A stretch of DNA of 64,000 nt from Streptomyces sp. NBC_00568 (GCF_026341855.1 NZ_JAPENW010000001.1:6501001-6565000), one strand, 5' to 3'. Positions 34,176 to 42,713 are shown, numbered from the stretch's first letter. The notes: generated from the letters alone by a model not told the origin. Translations and numbers: made by a program.

Positions 34176-35261
34176 TCAGGCCACCACCGCCGCGCGGACG
34201 CACAGGACGTCCGGCAGGTGCGAGGCGAGCTGCTGCCAGCTGTCGCCGTCGTCCGCCGACGCGTACACCTCGCCGTTGCGATTGCCGAAGTACACGCCCG
34301 CCGGGTCCGCGTCGTCCGTGCACAGCGCGTCGCGGAGCACTGTGCCGTAGTGGTCCCCGGAGGGCAGTCCCGCCGTCAGCGGCTCCCAGTTCTTTCCGGC
34401 GTCCGCCGTACGGAAGACGCGGCACCGCCGGTCGGCCGGGACCCGGTCCGAATCCGCGGTGATCGGGAAGAGGTAGGCAGTGTCGCCGCGGTGCGGATGC
34501 GCCGCCGCCGCGAACCCGAACGTCGACGGCAAACCCGCACCGATGTCGGTCCACTGCCCGCCCGCGTCGTCACTGCGGTACACCCCCCAGTGGTTCTGCA
34601 GATAGAGCCGGTCCGGGTTGGCCGAGTCGCGCGCGACCTTGTGCACGCACTGCCCGAATTCCGGGTTCGGATCCGGCAGGAACACCGCGGAGACACCGGA
34701 GTTGGCGGGCTCCCAGCTCGCGCCGCCGTCGGCGGTGCGGAAGACGCCGGCCGTGGAGACGGCGACCGTCACGGCCCGCGGGTCGCGCTCGTCGGTGAGG
34801 ATGGTGTGCAGCCCCTCACCGCCTCCGCCCGGGACCCATTTCGAGCGGGTGGGGTGCTCCCACAGGGGACGGACGAGCTCGAAGGACTCACCCCGGTCCT
34901 CCGAGCGGTACAACGCGGCCGGCTCCGTCCCCGCGTACACCACGTCCGGTTCGGCGGCAGCCGGGTGCAACTGCCACACCCGCTCCAGCGAGGCGCCCGT
35001 GTCCTTGGGGAATTTGACGGCGGGCCGCGCCGGTTCGGTCCACGTCAGGCCCAGGTCGTCGGAGTGGAAGACGGACGGGCCCCAGTGCGCGCTGTCTCCG
35101 CCGACCAGCAGCCGTGGCCGGTCACCCCGGGTGTCGATCGCGGCCGAGTACACCGCCTGGGCGTTGAAGTAGGGATGGTCGTCGAACTCCCAGGCGCCAC
35201 CGCGCCGTCGCCCGATGAAGAGGCCCTTGCGGGTGCCTACGGTGAGCAGTACGTCGGCCAT
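34176..35261 (-). CDS. BNR/Asp-box repeat protein (exo-alpha-sialidase-like / photosystem-stability-factor-like)
   Basis: 361 residues, no signal peptide. Asp-box type repeats of a beta-propeller are visible several times: FHSDDLGLTWTEP, YRSEDRGESFELV, FRTADGGASWEPA, YRSDDAGGQWTDI, FRTADAGKNWEPL and YASADDGDSWQQL. The conserved start MADVLLTVGTRKGLFIGRR defines a widespread actinobacterial family annotated as exo-alpha-sialidase or glycosyl hydrolase, but sialidase catalytic residues (the Arg triad, Tyr/Glu pair) are not evident, so the name is nominal. The ATG at 35261 has GGAGG nine nt upstream. Transcribed toward ung. Confidence 0.85.
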   Translation of the reverse strand: MADVLLTVGTRKGLFIGRRRGGAWEFDDHPYFNAQAVYSAAIDTRGDRPRLLVGGDSAHWGPSVFHSDDLGLTWTEPARPAVKFPKDTGASLERVWQLHPAAAEPDVVYAGTEPAALYRSEDRGESFELVRPLWEHPTRSKWVPGGGGEGLHTILTDERDPRAVTVAVSTAGVFRTADGGASWEPANSGVSAVFLPDPNPEFGQCVHKVARDSANPDRLYLQNHWGVYRSDDAGGQWTDIGAGLPSTFGFAAAAHPHRGDTAYLFPITADSDRVPADRRCRVFRTADAGKNWEPLTAGLPSGDHYGTVLRDALCTDDADPAGVYFGNRNGEVYASADDGDSWQQLASHLPDVLCVRAAVVA

Positions 35262-35531
35262 GACAGGCCACCTCCGCGACGTCGTTGTCTGCGATACGGG
35301 CCAGTCTGCACCCCGGCACTGACAGTCACCTCCGGGACGCGCGTTTCCGCAGCTCGGACGGGTCGCGTCGGCCGGCGGCAGGGGTTCGCGGTGCCCGGTG
35401 CCGGGCGGGCCGTGCGGCCCTGTGGCTCCTGGGCCGGACGAGCCGACGGGCACGGTGTGAGCATCGCGGGGAGCGGGCGCGTAAGGGAGGGAGATGTGGC
35501 GTGTCCGTGCGGTGGTGAGGAGGATGCCTCG

Positions 35532-36110
35532 ATGGCGGCATTCCGTGGTCCGAAGGTCTGGCTGTGGCGGTGGCGGCGCAACCCGCTGCGGCGGCGCAGC
35601 GATGCCCTGGAGGCCTGGATCATGCTCACGGCCTGGGCGTTCACCGTGCTCGGCGGAGCGGTCACGGGCCTCGCGGCGGCCCAGACCGTGGAGCACGGCC
35701 TCGCCCTGGATCGCGCGCGCTGGCATGCCGTTCCCGCCCGGCTGACCGAGGACGCGCCGGACATGAGCGAGACCGAGTCCGGCGCCCGCGTCGTGGGGGC
35801 GACGGTCCGCTGGACCGCGCCGGACGGCACCCACCGCTCGGGCCGGGTACGGGTCTACGCGGGCACCCCGGCGGGCACCCCGGTCACGGTGTGGACCGAC
35901 CCCGAGGGCCGCCTGGTCACCAGACCCACCACCGCCGCCGAGGCCCGGGTGCGGGCCTCCCTGGTCGGCGTCCTGGTGGGCGTGGGCGCGGCGGGCGTCC
36001 CCTTCGCCGTCGGGCGGCTCCTCCGCGGCCGCCTGGAACAGCTGCGCATGGAGCAGTGGGACGAGGAGTGGGAGCGGGTCGGACCCCTGTGGGGGCGCAT
36101 GACGAGCTGA
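35532..36110 (+). CDS. Rv1733c-family membrane protein
   Basis: 192 residues. A basic N-terminus (KVWLWRWRRNPLRRRSDALEAWIM) leads into a first membrane helix (LTAWAFTVLGGAVTGLAAA), then an extracytoplasmic beta-rich domain of about 95 residues (VVGATVRWTAPDGTHRSGRVRVYAGTPAGTPVTVWTDPEGRLV), a second helix (ASLVGVLVGVGAAGVPFAVG) and a short cytoplasmic tail. This is the layout of the Rv1733c family, large in Streptomyces and of unknown function. The GAGGAGG at about 35516-35522 supports the ATG at 35532. Ends 9 bp from the convergent HEAT-repeat gene. Confidence 0.8.
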   Translation: MAAFRGPKVWLWRWRRNPLRRRSDALEAWIMLTAWAFTVLGGAVTGLAAAQTVEHGLALDRARWHAVPARLTEDAPDMSETESGARVVGATVRWTAPDGTHRSGRVRVYAGTPAGTPVTVWTDPEGRLVTRPTTAAEARVRASLVGVLVGVGAAGVPFAVGRLLRGRLEQLRMEQWDEEWERVGPLWGRMTS

Positions 36111-36119
36111 GCGGCCGGT

Positions 36120-38174
36120 TCAGGACGCGGCGTCCAGGGCCGCACGGCAGTGGCCCAGGAGGCGTTCGTCCTGCAGGACGTCGTCGCTGCCGTGGCCGCC
36201 GGGACGGGCACGGTGCCGGCGCGGCGAGGCGAGTTCCGTGCGGACCAGATCATGGACGGGCGCGCCGGCGCCGCCCATCCGGACGAGACACTCGGTGACG
36301 GTGCCCCGGACGTACGGGTTCTGGCGCCAGGCGGCACGGAACACCGGCAGGACGGGTTCCGGATCACCGGAGACGTCCCACAGGGCGCTCGCGGCGGCCG
36401 TCCGCTCCCACACCTCGGTGGAAGCGGCCAGGCCACGCAGTCCGGGGAGCGCGGGTGCGGCGAACGCTCCCATGCGGCCGAGGGCCTCGGCCGCCACCCG
36501 GGGACCACCGGTGTCCCTCTCCGATCCCAGCGCCCGCAGCAACGGGGGCAGGACCGCCTCCGCGTCCGCCTCCACGGACCAGAGCGCGTCGGCCGCCGCC
36601 GCGGCGCTCTCGCCGGTCAGCAACTCCCGCAGCGCCGGTATCGCCTCGTGCGCTCCCGCCCCGAACGCGCCGAGCGCCCGGGCCAGTGCCTTCACCAGTG
36701 CGTCCCGGAGCCGCAGTTCGCGTGGTGCGCCGTGCAGCAGCCGCAGCACCTCCGGCAGGGCGGCGGCGTACCGCAGTGTTCCGAGCCCGTACAGCAGGGG
36801 CGCGGCCCGGCTGTACGTCTCCGGGCTGTCGAGGGGAACAGCGCCCAGCCGCTCCCGCAGCAGCGGGGCCAGCGGCGCAGCGGCCGGGCCCAGATGGCCG
36901 ATCGTGTACCCGGTCTCGTTGGGCACCACCGGGTGGCGCAGGACCTCAGCGAGGGCCGGGACCGCCCGCGCGTCGCCGGACCTGGCCAGGGCCTTGAGGG
37001 GGCGGCCCAGCGTCGCCGTACCGCACCCCCAGGAATCCGGGTCCGACTCCACGAGAGCGGCGAGCCGGTCGGCCGCCGGGGCCGCGAGGGTGAAGAGGAA
37101 CTCCAGGACGGACACCGCGGCATAGCGCAACTGCTCCTCGTCCGAACCGAGTTGCTCACCGATCAACGCGACCGGCTCCTCGTACGCGGCACGCCACTCG
37201 CGGAACAGTCCCGCCGACATCCACACGGCATTGCACCGGTCGGCCGTGTCCTGGCTGCTCAACTGTCCCTCGATCAGGGCGATCCGGTCCGCGGTGCGGG
37301 CGCCCAGCGCCTTGTGGAGCGTCCGGAGCAGCTGTGCGCCCTCCTCGTCGGCGGGGCGCATGCGGCGCAGTCGGCCGATGAGGGTGTCGGTGGACGTCCG
37401 TGTGGGCTCGACGGACCGCCGGAAGCGCTGTGACCTGGTGTGGAGCAGGCCGATGACGGTGGGCACGAGGTCGGCCGGCAGCCGATCGGGGGCGCACGAG
37501 GCGAGCTGTCCCAGCGCCGCGAGCCGCAGCCCCGGTTCGTGCGGGGTGGCGCACAGCGACACCAGGCGGTCCACCGCCGGTGCCGCGGACTCGCCGTACA
37601 GCCGGGCGAACAGCCCGAGGCTCTCGACCAGTGCCAGCCGGACGCTCTCCTCCGTCTCGTCCGCCAGCCGCTCCCTCAACAGGGCCAGCACGCGCGGCGG
37701 TTCGTCGTGGAAGCGGACGAGCGCCGACGGCACGGCGCCGCGCACCTCCGCGTCCCCGTCGGCGACGAGGTCCAGGAAGACCCCGGCGCTCGCGCGGATC
37801 GCGGCGCGCGCCATCGCGTGGTTGTCGTCCTCGGGGTCCTCGGGGTCCTCGCCCGGTACGGCGTCGTCCTCGCCGTGCTCCCCGGGATCGTCCCCGGAGT
37901 CCGCTCCTCCGATGCTGGCGAGCAACTCCACGATCCCTCCCCGGTCGGGGAGTTCCACCTGTCCGGCGAGGGAGAAGAGGAAGGGGATGGACGCCAGTGT
38001 CGAGTCGTACACATCGCCCTGGGGGTGCACGGCCCCGTACATCCCGTCGAGCGCTGTCTCCCGCTCCTGGGGGCGCGGCGAGGCGAGTCCCCGCAGCAGC
38101 ACCGGCACGTCCGCGGCGTTTCCGTAGGCATGCTCCATCGAGGCCCAGTCGACCTCGTCGATCCCCCTGAACAC
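36120..38174 (-). CDS. HEAT-repeat protein
   Basis: 684 residues made almost entirely of helical HEAT-type repeats, for example VFLDLVADGDAEVRGAVPSALVRF, VRLALVESLGLFARL, LRLAALGQLASCAPDRLP, LRYAAVSVLEFLFTLA and VLPPLLRALGSERDTGGPRVAAEALGRMG. An acidic loop (residues about 105-130, GDDPGEHGEDDAVPGEDPED) interrupts the N-terminal part. Such solenoids are protein-protein scaffolds; no enzymatic motif is seen. The GTG at 38174 has GGGAGG five nt upstream, favouring it over an earlier in-frame start. The gene stands alone; its partner is unknown. Confidence 0.82.
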   Translation of the reverse strand: MFRGIDEVDWASMEHAYGNAADVPVLLRGLASPRPQERETALDGMYGAVHPQGDVYDSTLASIPFLFSLAGQVELPDRGGIVELLASIGGADSGDDPGEHGEDDAVPGEDPEDPEDDNHAMARAAIRASAGVFLDLVADGDAEVRGAVPSALVRFHDEPPRVLALLRERLADETEESVRLALVESLGLFARLYGESAAPAVDRLVSLCATPHEPGLRLAALGQLASCAPDRLPADLVPTVIGLLHTRSQRFRRSVEPTRTSTDTLIGRLRRMRPADEEGAQLLRTLHKALGARTADRIALIEGQLSSQDTADRCNAVWMSAGLFREWRAAYEEPVALIGEQLGSDEEQLRYAAVSVLEFLFTLAAPAADRLAALVESDPDSWGCGTATLGRPLKALARSGDARAVPALAEVLRHPVVPNETGYTIGHLGPAAAPLAPLLRERLGAVPLDSPETYSRAAPLLYGLGTLRYAAALPEVLRLLHGAPRELRLRDALVKALARALGAFGAGAHEAIPALRELLTGESAAAAADALWSVEADAEAVLPPLLRALGSERDTGGPRVAAEALGRMGAFAAPALPGLRGLAASTEVWERTAAASALWDVSGDPEPVLPVFRAAWRQNPYVRGTVTECLVRMGGAGAPVHDLVRTELASPRRHRARPGGHGSDDVLQDERLLGHCRAALDAAS

Positions 38175-38582
38175 GGTGTCCTCCCCAGGCGTACGGCCAT
38201 TGATCGTGAGTGTGCACCACAGCACTGACAGTGACGCCCGGCAGCGGCCGCGTCGATGGCGACAACCCGGCCAACTACGGCGCGAACGGCCGCTTTACGA
38301 CGGTCGGAGGGGGTGACGCGGCCGAGATGGCCCGGCGGGGGAGGGGGAATCCAGGAAACAGTCGGTGTCCGCCGCCGCGGTTCAGGGCGCGGCGCGGACG
38401 ACGCGGGGTGAGTGTGCCGCGCCCCGGGCGCCGTGAGCGGCGGCGTGGGGGCCGTCGGGGCGGGCGCGCCGGGGGCCGCCGAGGCGGGTGCGCCGGGCGG
38501 CGGGAGTCGAACCGGGGAAGGGCCGGCCGTGCGAGGAAGCCTTTCGCGCGGGCCGGACGCCTTCAGGGCCGGGGTGGATTTC
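38175..38582. other. Intergenic region without recognisable features
   Basis: 408 bp between two minus-strand genes. It contains the promoter region of the HEAT-repeat gene and then an extremely G-rich low-complexity stretch (38400-38510). No open frame has a believable protein composition and no structured RNA is evident. Confidence 0.4.
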
Positions 38583-38906
38583 TCAACGGCCGCCCGAGGT
38601 GTGCCGGTTGCGACCCGTGTTTCCGAAGTGCCCGCCCGGGCGCGGCTCCTCGCTCTCCCCGAGCGGGCGGTTGCGTGTGGTCAACCGCCACAGGAGGTCT
38701 CCCAGGGCCGCGCCCGCCGACACCAGGGCCGTGATCACCCCGGCCATGGTCAGTCCGTCACCGAGGTGCGGGCGCTCGTGCAGGGCGTGCAGATCGAACC
38801 CGCACAGGTGGTACACGCCCACCGCGGCGATCCCGAGACTCGGTACGAGCAGCGCCGGCACGGACGCCGGTCCGCGTCCCGTACGCCCGGCGTCACGTTC
38901 CCTCAC
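38583..38906 (-). CDS. Small membrane protein
   Basis: 107 residues from a GTG at 38906 with GGGGGAG about five nt upstream. Two membrane helices are visible (SVPALLVPSLGIAAVGVYHLCGF and GLTMAGVITALVSAGAALGDLLW), with a short His-containing loop between (DLHALHERPHLGDG) and a basic Gly/Arg-rich C-terminal tail. I do not recognise a family. A 23-bp perfect palindrome lies 32 bp upstream of the start (38938-38960), which suggests specific regulation. The Met/His-rich membrane gene at 39143 is divergent from it. Confidence 0.65.
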   Translation of the reverse strand: MRERDAGRTGRGPASVPALLVPSLGIAAVGVYHLCGFDLHALHERPHLGDGLTMAGVITALVSAGAALGDLLWRLTTRNRPLGESEEPRPGGHFGNTGRNRHTSGGR

Positions 38907-38937
38907 GGACTCTCCCCCTGTAGGACGCTCACCGCGA

Positions 38938-38960
38938 TGACCCTACGGCACGTAGGGTCA
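38938..38960. promoter_or_regulatory. 23-bp perfect palindrome, probable operator
   Basis: Arms TGACCCTACG (38938-38947) and CGTAGGGTCA (38951-38960) around gca. Perfect over 10 bp per arm, in the divergent region between the small membrane gene (start 38906) and the Met/His-rich gene (start 39143). Much longer than expected by chance. The protein that binds it is not identified in this window. Confidence 0.75.
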
Positions 38961-39142
38961 CACGGTTCCGGCTGTGCTCCGCCGCGTTCCGACCGGTACC
39001 CCGGGCGGCGCCCCCTACACGGCTTCGGGCGACTCCGGGCCCGTCGTGATGCGGATCACGGGTATGCCACCGACCGGACGCGCGGCTGATTTCCGTACCT
39101 GTCCATGGCGTTCGAACCCCGGATGCGAGGATGAGGGCCGTC

Positions 39143-39919
39143 ATGACTGCTGGTTGGTGTACTCGCACGGTGCGGGCCGCGATGTTCGCGGCCGTCTGTG
39201 TAGTGCTCGCAGCCCTCGGCCACCTCATGATGTCCGGCTCTCCGGTGGCCTGGTGGGCGTTGGCCTGCGCGGGAGCGGCCACGGCCGGCGCGGGCTGGTG
39301 TCTGGCCGGCCGTGAGCGTGGACTACCGCTCATCGTGTCCGTCGTGGTGCTCGCTCAGGGCGTGCTCCATACGGCGTTCTCGATCACGCAGTCGCTCACC
39401 GCGGACGCGCGGGCGGACATGGGCCCGGCTTCCGGACCGGACCGGTCCGGCACGGGCGCCATGGATGCCATGCATGGCATGAGCGGCATGCCGACGGGCG
39501 CCATGGGGCACGACATGGGCTCCCTACCTATGGGTTCCGTGCACATGGCTTCCATGGACATGAGCTCGATGGGTGCCATGGATATGGGGTACATAGGGTC
39601 CGGCGCCCTTGCCCACCTGCTTCCCATGGGACATGAGGCGGGCTCCCCTTCCTCGTTCGGCATGCTCGCCGCACACGTGCTCGCGGCGCTGCTGTGCGGC
39701 TTCTGGCTCGCGTACGGCGAGCGCGCCGTGTTCCGTACGCTGCGGGCGCTGGCCGGCCGACTGGCCGCGCCTCTGCGGCTGTTGCTGGATCTGCCGACCC
39801 CGCCGCACCGGCCGAGGGTCCGCGCGCGCCGAGCCTCCTCGGACCGCGCTCCGCGTCGTCTCCTTCTCGTTCACGCGATCACTTCGCGGGGTCCGCCCGT
39901 GGGGACCACTGTCGCCTGA
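39143..39919 (+). CDS. Met/His-rich integral membrane protein, possible copper-related
   Basis: 258 residues. Three membrane helices near the N-terminus (AAMFAAVCVVLAALGHLMM, WWALACAGAATAGAGW, LIVSVVVLAQGVLHTAFSI), then about 60 residues extremely rich in Met, His, Gly and Ser (for example DAMHGMSGMPTGAMGHDMG and VHMASMDMSSMGAMDMGY), then AHLLPMGHEAG, another helix (FGMLAAHVLAALLCGFWLAYG) and a basic tail. Met-His-Asp clusters like this bind Cu(I)/Cu(II) in CopA/PcoA-type proteins, so a copper role is likely but inferred. ATG 39143 has GAGGG five nt upstream; an ATG at 39131 is possible. Followed by a hairpin and an ECF sigma gene, a pairing seen in other Streptomyces. Confidence 0.78.
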   Translation: MTAGWCTRTVRAAMFAAVCVVLAALGHLMMSGSPVAWWALACAGAATAGAGWCLAGRERGLPLIVSVVVLAQGVLHTAFSITQSLTADARADMGPASGPDRSGTGAMDAMHGMSGMPTGAMGHDMGSLPMGSVHMASMDMSSMGAMDMGYIGSGALAHLLPMGHEAGSPSSFGMLAAHVLAALLCGFWLAYGERAVFRTLRALAGRLAAPLRLLLDLPTPPHRPRVRARRASSDRAPRRLLLVHAITSRGPPVGTTVA

Positions 39920-39931
39920 GACAGCCGGTTC

Positions 39932-39958
39932 CCCGGAGCGCCTCCCGCGCGCTCCGGG
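39932..39958 (+). terminator. Hairpin after the Met/His-rich gene
   Basis: CCCGGAGCG - cctcccgcg - CGCTCCGGG, a perfect 9-bp stem 12 bp after the stop codon. It lies before the sigma factor gene, so transcription may be reduced there. No T-run. Confidence 0.6.
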
Positions 39959-40051
39959 CATCGGTCGTACCTCGCGTACGGCCGTACCCCTACCACCGGA
40001 CCCTTGGCCTCGCGCCGGTCCGGATCACGGATGACCCGAGAAGGACACCTG

Positions 40052-40711
40052 GTGATCACTCCTGTCCTGCCTGTTTCGCGCCGTGGAGGCGAGAAACGGG
40101 ACGAAGGCAACAGAACGCTTTCGGCCGACGACTCGATAACCGCCTGGGCGCTGGCCGCCCGGGCCGGTGACTCGGCAGCCGTCGACCAGTTCGTCCGAGC
40201 GCTGCACCGCGATGTCGTGCGCTTCGTCGCCCACCTGTCCGCCGATCCGCAGGCCGCCGACGACCTCGCCCAGGACACGTTCCTGCGGGCGCTCGGCAGT
40301 CTGCACCGGTTCGAGGGGCGCTCCTCGGCCCGGGCCTGGCTGCTGTCCATCGCCCGCCGCGCGGTGATCGACAGCCTTCGGCACGCCGCTGCCCGGCCGC
40401 GGTCGAGCGACGCCGCGGACTGGCAGAGCGCGGTGGAACGCGCGCAGCCGCGTGGTCTGCCCGGCTTCGACGACGGCATCGCGCTGCTCGACCTGCTGGC
40501 CGCGCTCCCCGACGACCGGCGCGAGGCGTTCGTCCTCACCCAGGTGATGGGACTGCCCTACGCCGAGGCCGCGTTGGTCAGCGAGTGTCCGGTCGGAACG
40601 GTCCGCTCCCGCGTGGCGCGTGCCCGGTCGGCCCTCATCGCGCTGCTCGCCGAGGCGGAGGCCCGTCCCGAGGCGGAGGTCGAGGCGACGACCACGCGGG
40701 CCGCCGCCTGA
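40052..40711 (+). CDS. ECF-family RNA polymerase sigma factor (SigC-like)
   Basis: 219 residues. Region 2: AVDQFVRALHRDVVRFVAHLSADPQAADDLAQDTFLRALGSLHRFEGRSSARAWLLSIARRAVID; region 4: LLAALPDDRREAFVLTQVMGLPYAEAALVSECPVGTVRSRVARARSALIALL. Region 4 has the usual HTH that reads the -35 element. GTG 40052 has AGAAGGA six nt upstream; an ATG at 40031 is also in frame. No anti-sigma factor gene follows, so control may be transcriptional or through the upstream membrane protein. The pairing with a Met/His-rich protein suggests a metal (copper) response; this is inference. Confidence 0.88.
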   Translation: MITPVLPVSRRGGEKRDEGNRTLSADDSITAWALAARAGDSAAVDQFVRALHRDVVRFVAHLSADPQAADDLAQDTFLRALGSLHRFEGRSSARAWLLSIARRAVIDSLRHAAARPRSSDAADWQSAVERAQPRGLPGFDDGIALLDLLAALPDDRREAFVLTQVMGLPYAEAALVSECPVGTVRSRVARARSALIALLAEAEARPEAEVEATTTRAAA

Positions 40712-40721
40712 CACGCGAAGC

Positions 40722-40753
40722 GCCGGTGTCCGCCGCGATCGACGGACACCGGC
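40722..40753 (+). terminator. Strong hairpin after the sigma factor gene
   Basis: GCCGGTGTCCG (40722-40732) pairs perfectly with CGGACACCGGC (40743-40753) around a 10-nt loop, starting 10 bp after the stop codon. Confidence 0.75.
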
Positions 40754-40895
40754 CCTTCGGGGCATCCCGACGCGCCGGAAATGGATGGGAGTTCACCCCG
40801 CTTCCCGGCTCGGGCGTGAGTGCGGGCGGGAGACGGAGGTTCGCCTCGGTCCCCGGCTGCCGGAACCCCGACCCGGCACCTTCGTGGCCTGATGC

Positions 40896-41978
40896 CTAGA
40901 CGGACCGGTGGTACTGCTCCGGTACGCGGACCTCGGCCCCGAGCTCGCGTGCCGCGAGGCGGGCGAAGGACGGGTTGCGCAGCAACTCGCGGCCCAGCAG
41001 CACCGCGTCGGCCTCGCCGTTGGCGATGATCTTCTCGGCCTGCTCCGCCTCGGTGATGAGACCGACGGCGGCGACGGGCAGCGGCGTCTCCCTCTTCACC
41101 CGGGTGGCGAACGGGACCTGATAGCCCGGCCCGACCGGGATGTGCCGGCCGCCCGGGACGTTCCCGCCCGTGGAGACATCGAGCAGGTCCACGCCGTGCT
41201 CGTGCAGTCGGGCCGCGAAGCGGACGGTGTCGTCGGCGCTCCAGCCGGCGTTCTCCAGCCAGTCGGTGGCGGAGACGCGGAAGAAGAGCGGCTTGTCGTC
41301 CGGCCAGATCTCCCGTACGGCGTCGACGACTTCGAGGGCGAAGCGCGTGCGGTTCTCGTACGAGCCGCCGTAGGCGTCGGTGCGGTGGTTGGAGTGCGGG
41401 GAGAGGAACTCGTTGATGAGGTAGCCGTGCGCGCCGTGGATCTCGACGATCTCGAAACCGGCGGCCAGTGCGCGACGGGCCGCGTCCGCGAACTGCCCCA
41501 CGATCTCCTGGATGCCGGCGACCGTCAGCTCGTCGGGGACGGGGTGTGCGTCGTCGAAGGCGAGCGCGCTCGGGGCGACGGTCGTCCAGCCGTACGCGTC
41601 CGGGCCGACGGGTCCGCCGCCCTTCCAGGGGCGGTCGGTCGAGGACTTGCGTCCACCGTGACCGAGCTGGACGGCCGGCACCGTGCCCTGCGCGGTGAGG
41701 AAGCGCGTGATGCGGCGGAACGCCTCGACCTGGGTGTCGTTCCAGATGCCCAGGTCGTACGGGGAGATCCGGCCCTCGGGGGAGACGGCGGTCGCCTCGA
41801 CGATGATCAGTCCCGTTCCGCCGGTGGCGCGGGCCGCGTAGTGGGCGAAGTGCCAGTCGTGCGGGGCACCCTCCGAGGGGCCCACGGGCGCGGCCGAGTA
41901 CTGGCACATCGGGGGCATCCACACCCGGTTGGGGATGGTGACGTCGCGCAGGACGTAGGGCTCGAAGAGCGCGCTCAC
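40896..41978 (-). CDS. NADH:flavin oxidoreductase, Old Yellow Enzyme (YqjM-like)
   Basis: FMN-dependent ene-reductase of the OYE family, 360 residues. Motifs: NRVWMPPMCQYSA (FMN binding, with the Cys typical of YqjM-type enzymes), AVQLGHGGRKSS, VEIHGAHGYLINEFLSPHSNHRTDAYGGSYENRTRF (active-site His pair and Tyr), and the C-terminal ADAVLLGRELLRNPSFARLAA. It reduces activated C=C bonds using NAD(P)H. GTG 41978 has GGAG six nt upstream; ATG 41990 lies earlier in frame but lacks one. It is divergent from an ArsR-family regulator, with inverted repeats between them. Confidence 0.9.
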   Translation of the reverse strand: MSALFEPYVLRDVTIPNRVWMPPMCQYSAAPVGPSEGAPHDWHFAHYAARATGGTGLIIVEATAVSPEGRISPYDLGIWNDTQVEAFRRITRFLTAQGTVPAVQLGHGGRKSSTDRPWKGGGPVGPDAYGWTTVAPSALAFDDAHPVPDELTVAGIQEIVGQFADAARRALAAGFEIVEIHGAHGYLINEFLSPHSNHRTDAYGGSYENRTRFALEVVDAVREIWPDDKPLFFRVSATDWLENAGWSADDTVRFAARLHEHGVDLLDVSTGGNVPGGRHIPVGPGYQVPFATRVKRETPLPVAAVGLITEAEQAEKIIANGEADAVLLGRELLRNPSFARLAARELGAEVRVPEQYHRSV

Positions 41979-42010
41979 GGCCGACTCCATTCGTCGCGGG
42001 ACCGGGGTAC

Positions 42011-42069
42011 TCTCGTACGATAAGCATCGTAGTACGGTGAGTGTCAAACTACGACAGGTCTCGTACAAT
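42011..42069. promoter_or_regulatory. Divergent promoter/operator between OYE and arsR
   Basis: Three overlapping symmetric elements: TACGAT-aagc-ATCGTA (42016-42031); TCGTAGT (42027-42033) with ACTACGA (42048-42054); and direct repeats TCTCGTAC at 42011 and 42060. Promoter boxes fit them: for OYE (minus strand) TTGACA (complement of 42042-42047) with TTATCG (42018-42023) 18 bp apart; for arsR TACAAT at 42064-42069. The repeats cover both promoters, as expected for an ArsR-type repressor. Box assignments are by eye. Confidence 0.7.
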
Positions 42070-42128
42070 GCAGGCGTCGGGTGAAGTCCCCGGACGAAGA
42101 CGAAGGTCCCCGGAGAAGTGGAGCCGCC

Positions 42129-42479
42129 GTGACGACCGCCGCGACCAGTGGCCGTGATCTGCCGCACCCGGTGCGCGAGGAGATCCGGCTGGAGTCGGTG
42201 CTGCACGCGCTGTCCGACCCGATGCGGCTCCAGATCGTGTGCGAGCTGGCCGCCGGTGGCGTCGAGCTCTCCTGCTCGGACTTCGTCCTGCCGGTCACCA
42301 AGTCCACGACGACGCACCACTTCCGGGTGCTCCGTGAGAGCGGGGTGATCCGGCAGGTCTACCGCGGCACGGCGAAGCTGAACGGTCTGCGCACGGACGA
42401 CCTCGACGCGCTGTTTCCCGGCCTCCTCGACCGTGTCCTGGAGGCGGCCACCCGGCAGGCCGGGCGCCCCACGCCGTGA
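42129..42479 (+). CDS. ArsR-family (winged HTH) transcriptional regulator
   Basis: 116 residues from a GTG at 42129 with TGGAG six nt upstream. HTH_20/ArsR core: RLESVLHALSDPMRLQIVCELAAGG, SCSDFVLPVTKSTTTHHFRVLRESGVIRQVYRGTAKLNGLR. No classical metal-binding ELCVCDL motif; a single Cys pair position (SCSD) and an additional Cys (VCEL) are present, so it may respond to an electrophile or thiol-reactive compound instead of a metal. That would fit the divergent ene-reductase, which detoxifies electrophilic alkenes; this link is inference. Confidence 0.87.
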   Translation: MTTAATSGRDLPHPVREEIRLESVLHALSDPMRLQIVCELAAGGVELSCSDFVLPVTKSTTTHHFRVLRESGVIRQVYRGTAKLNGLRTDDLDALFPGLLDRVLEAATRQAGRPTP

Positions 42480-42694
42480 CGCTCCACGACACGTGACGGG
42501 TCACGACAGCCGACGGTGATGTTCCCGGGCGGTCGGGGGAGAGTGCGAGCGGACCGGTGGGCCGACCACTGGGTTCGACGGAACCGGCGTACGCGGAGCG
42601 CCGCTGCCTTGCGAGGGTCCTGCCCGTCGATGGCGGGCGACAGGGGCAAAGGGGAACACCCACCCCTTGCCACTCTCAACTTATAGCGCAGCAG

Positions 42695-42713
42695 GGGGCT
42701 TGCGGCAAGGTCC
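42695..42713 (+). promoter_or_regulatory. Rifamycin-associated element (RAE)
   Basis: GGGGCTTGCGGCAAGGTCC. From memory, the RAE described upstream of rifamycin-resistance genes in actinomycetes is GGGGCTTGCGGCAAGGCCC, so this copy differs at one position. The inner inverted repeat CTTGCGGCAAG is intact. A TATAGC box lies at 42682-42687 just upstream. It is 209 bp upstream of the helR start, the gene expected for an RAE. Confidence 0.88.

Noticed and set aside
38500..38520. tRNA-like T-loop (GGTTCGACTCCC on the minus strand)
   Set aside because: The flanking stems do not pair (no five-base T-stem) and no anticodon or acceptor arms can be drawn around it; it is in a G-rich low-complexity region.
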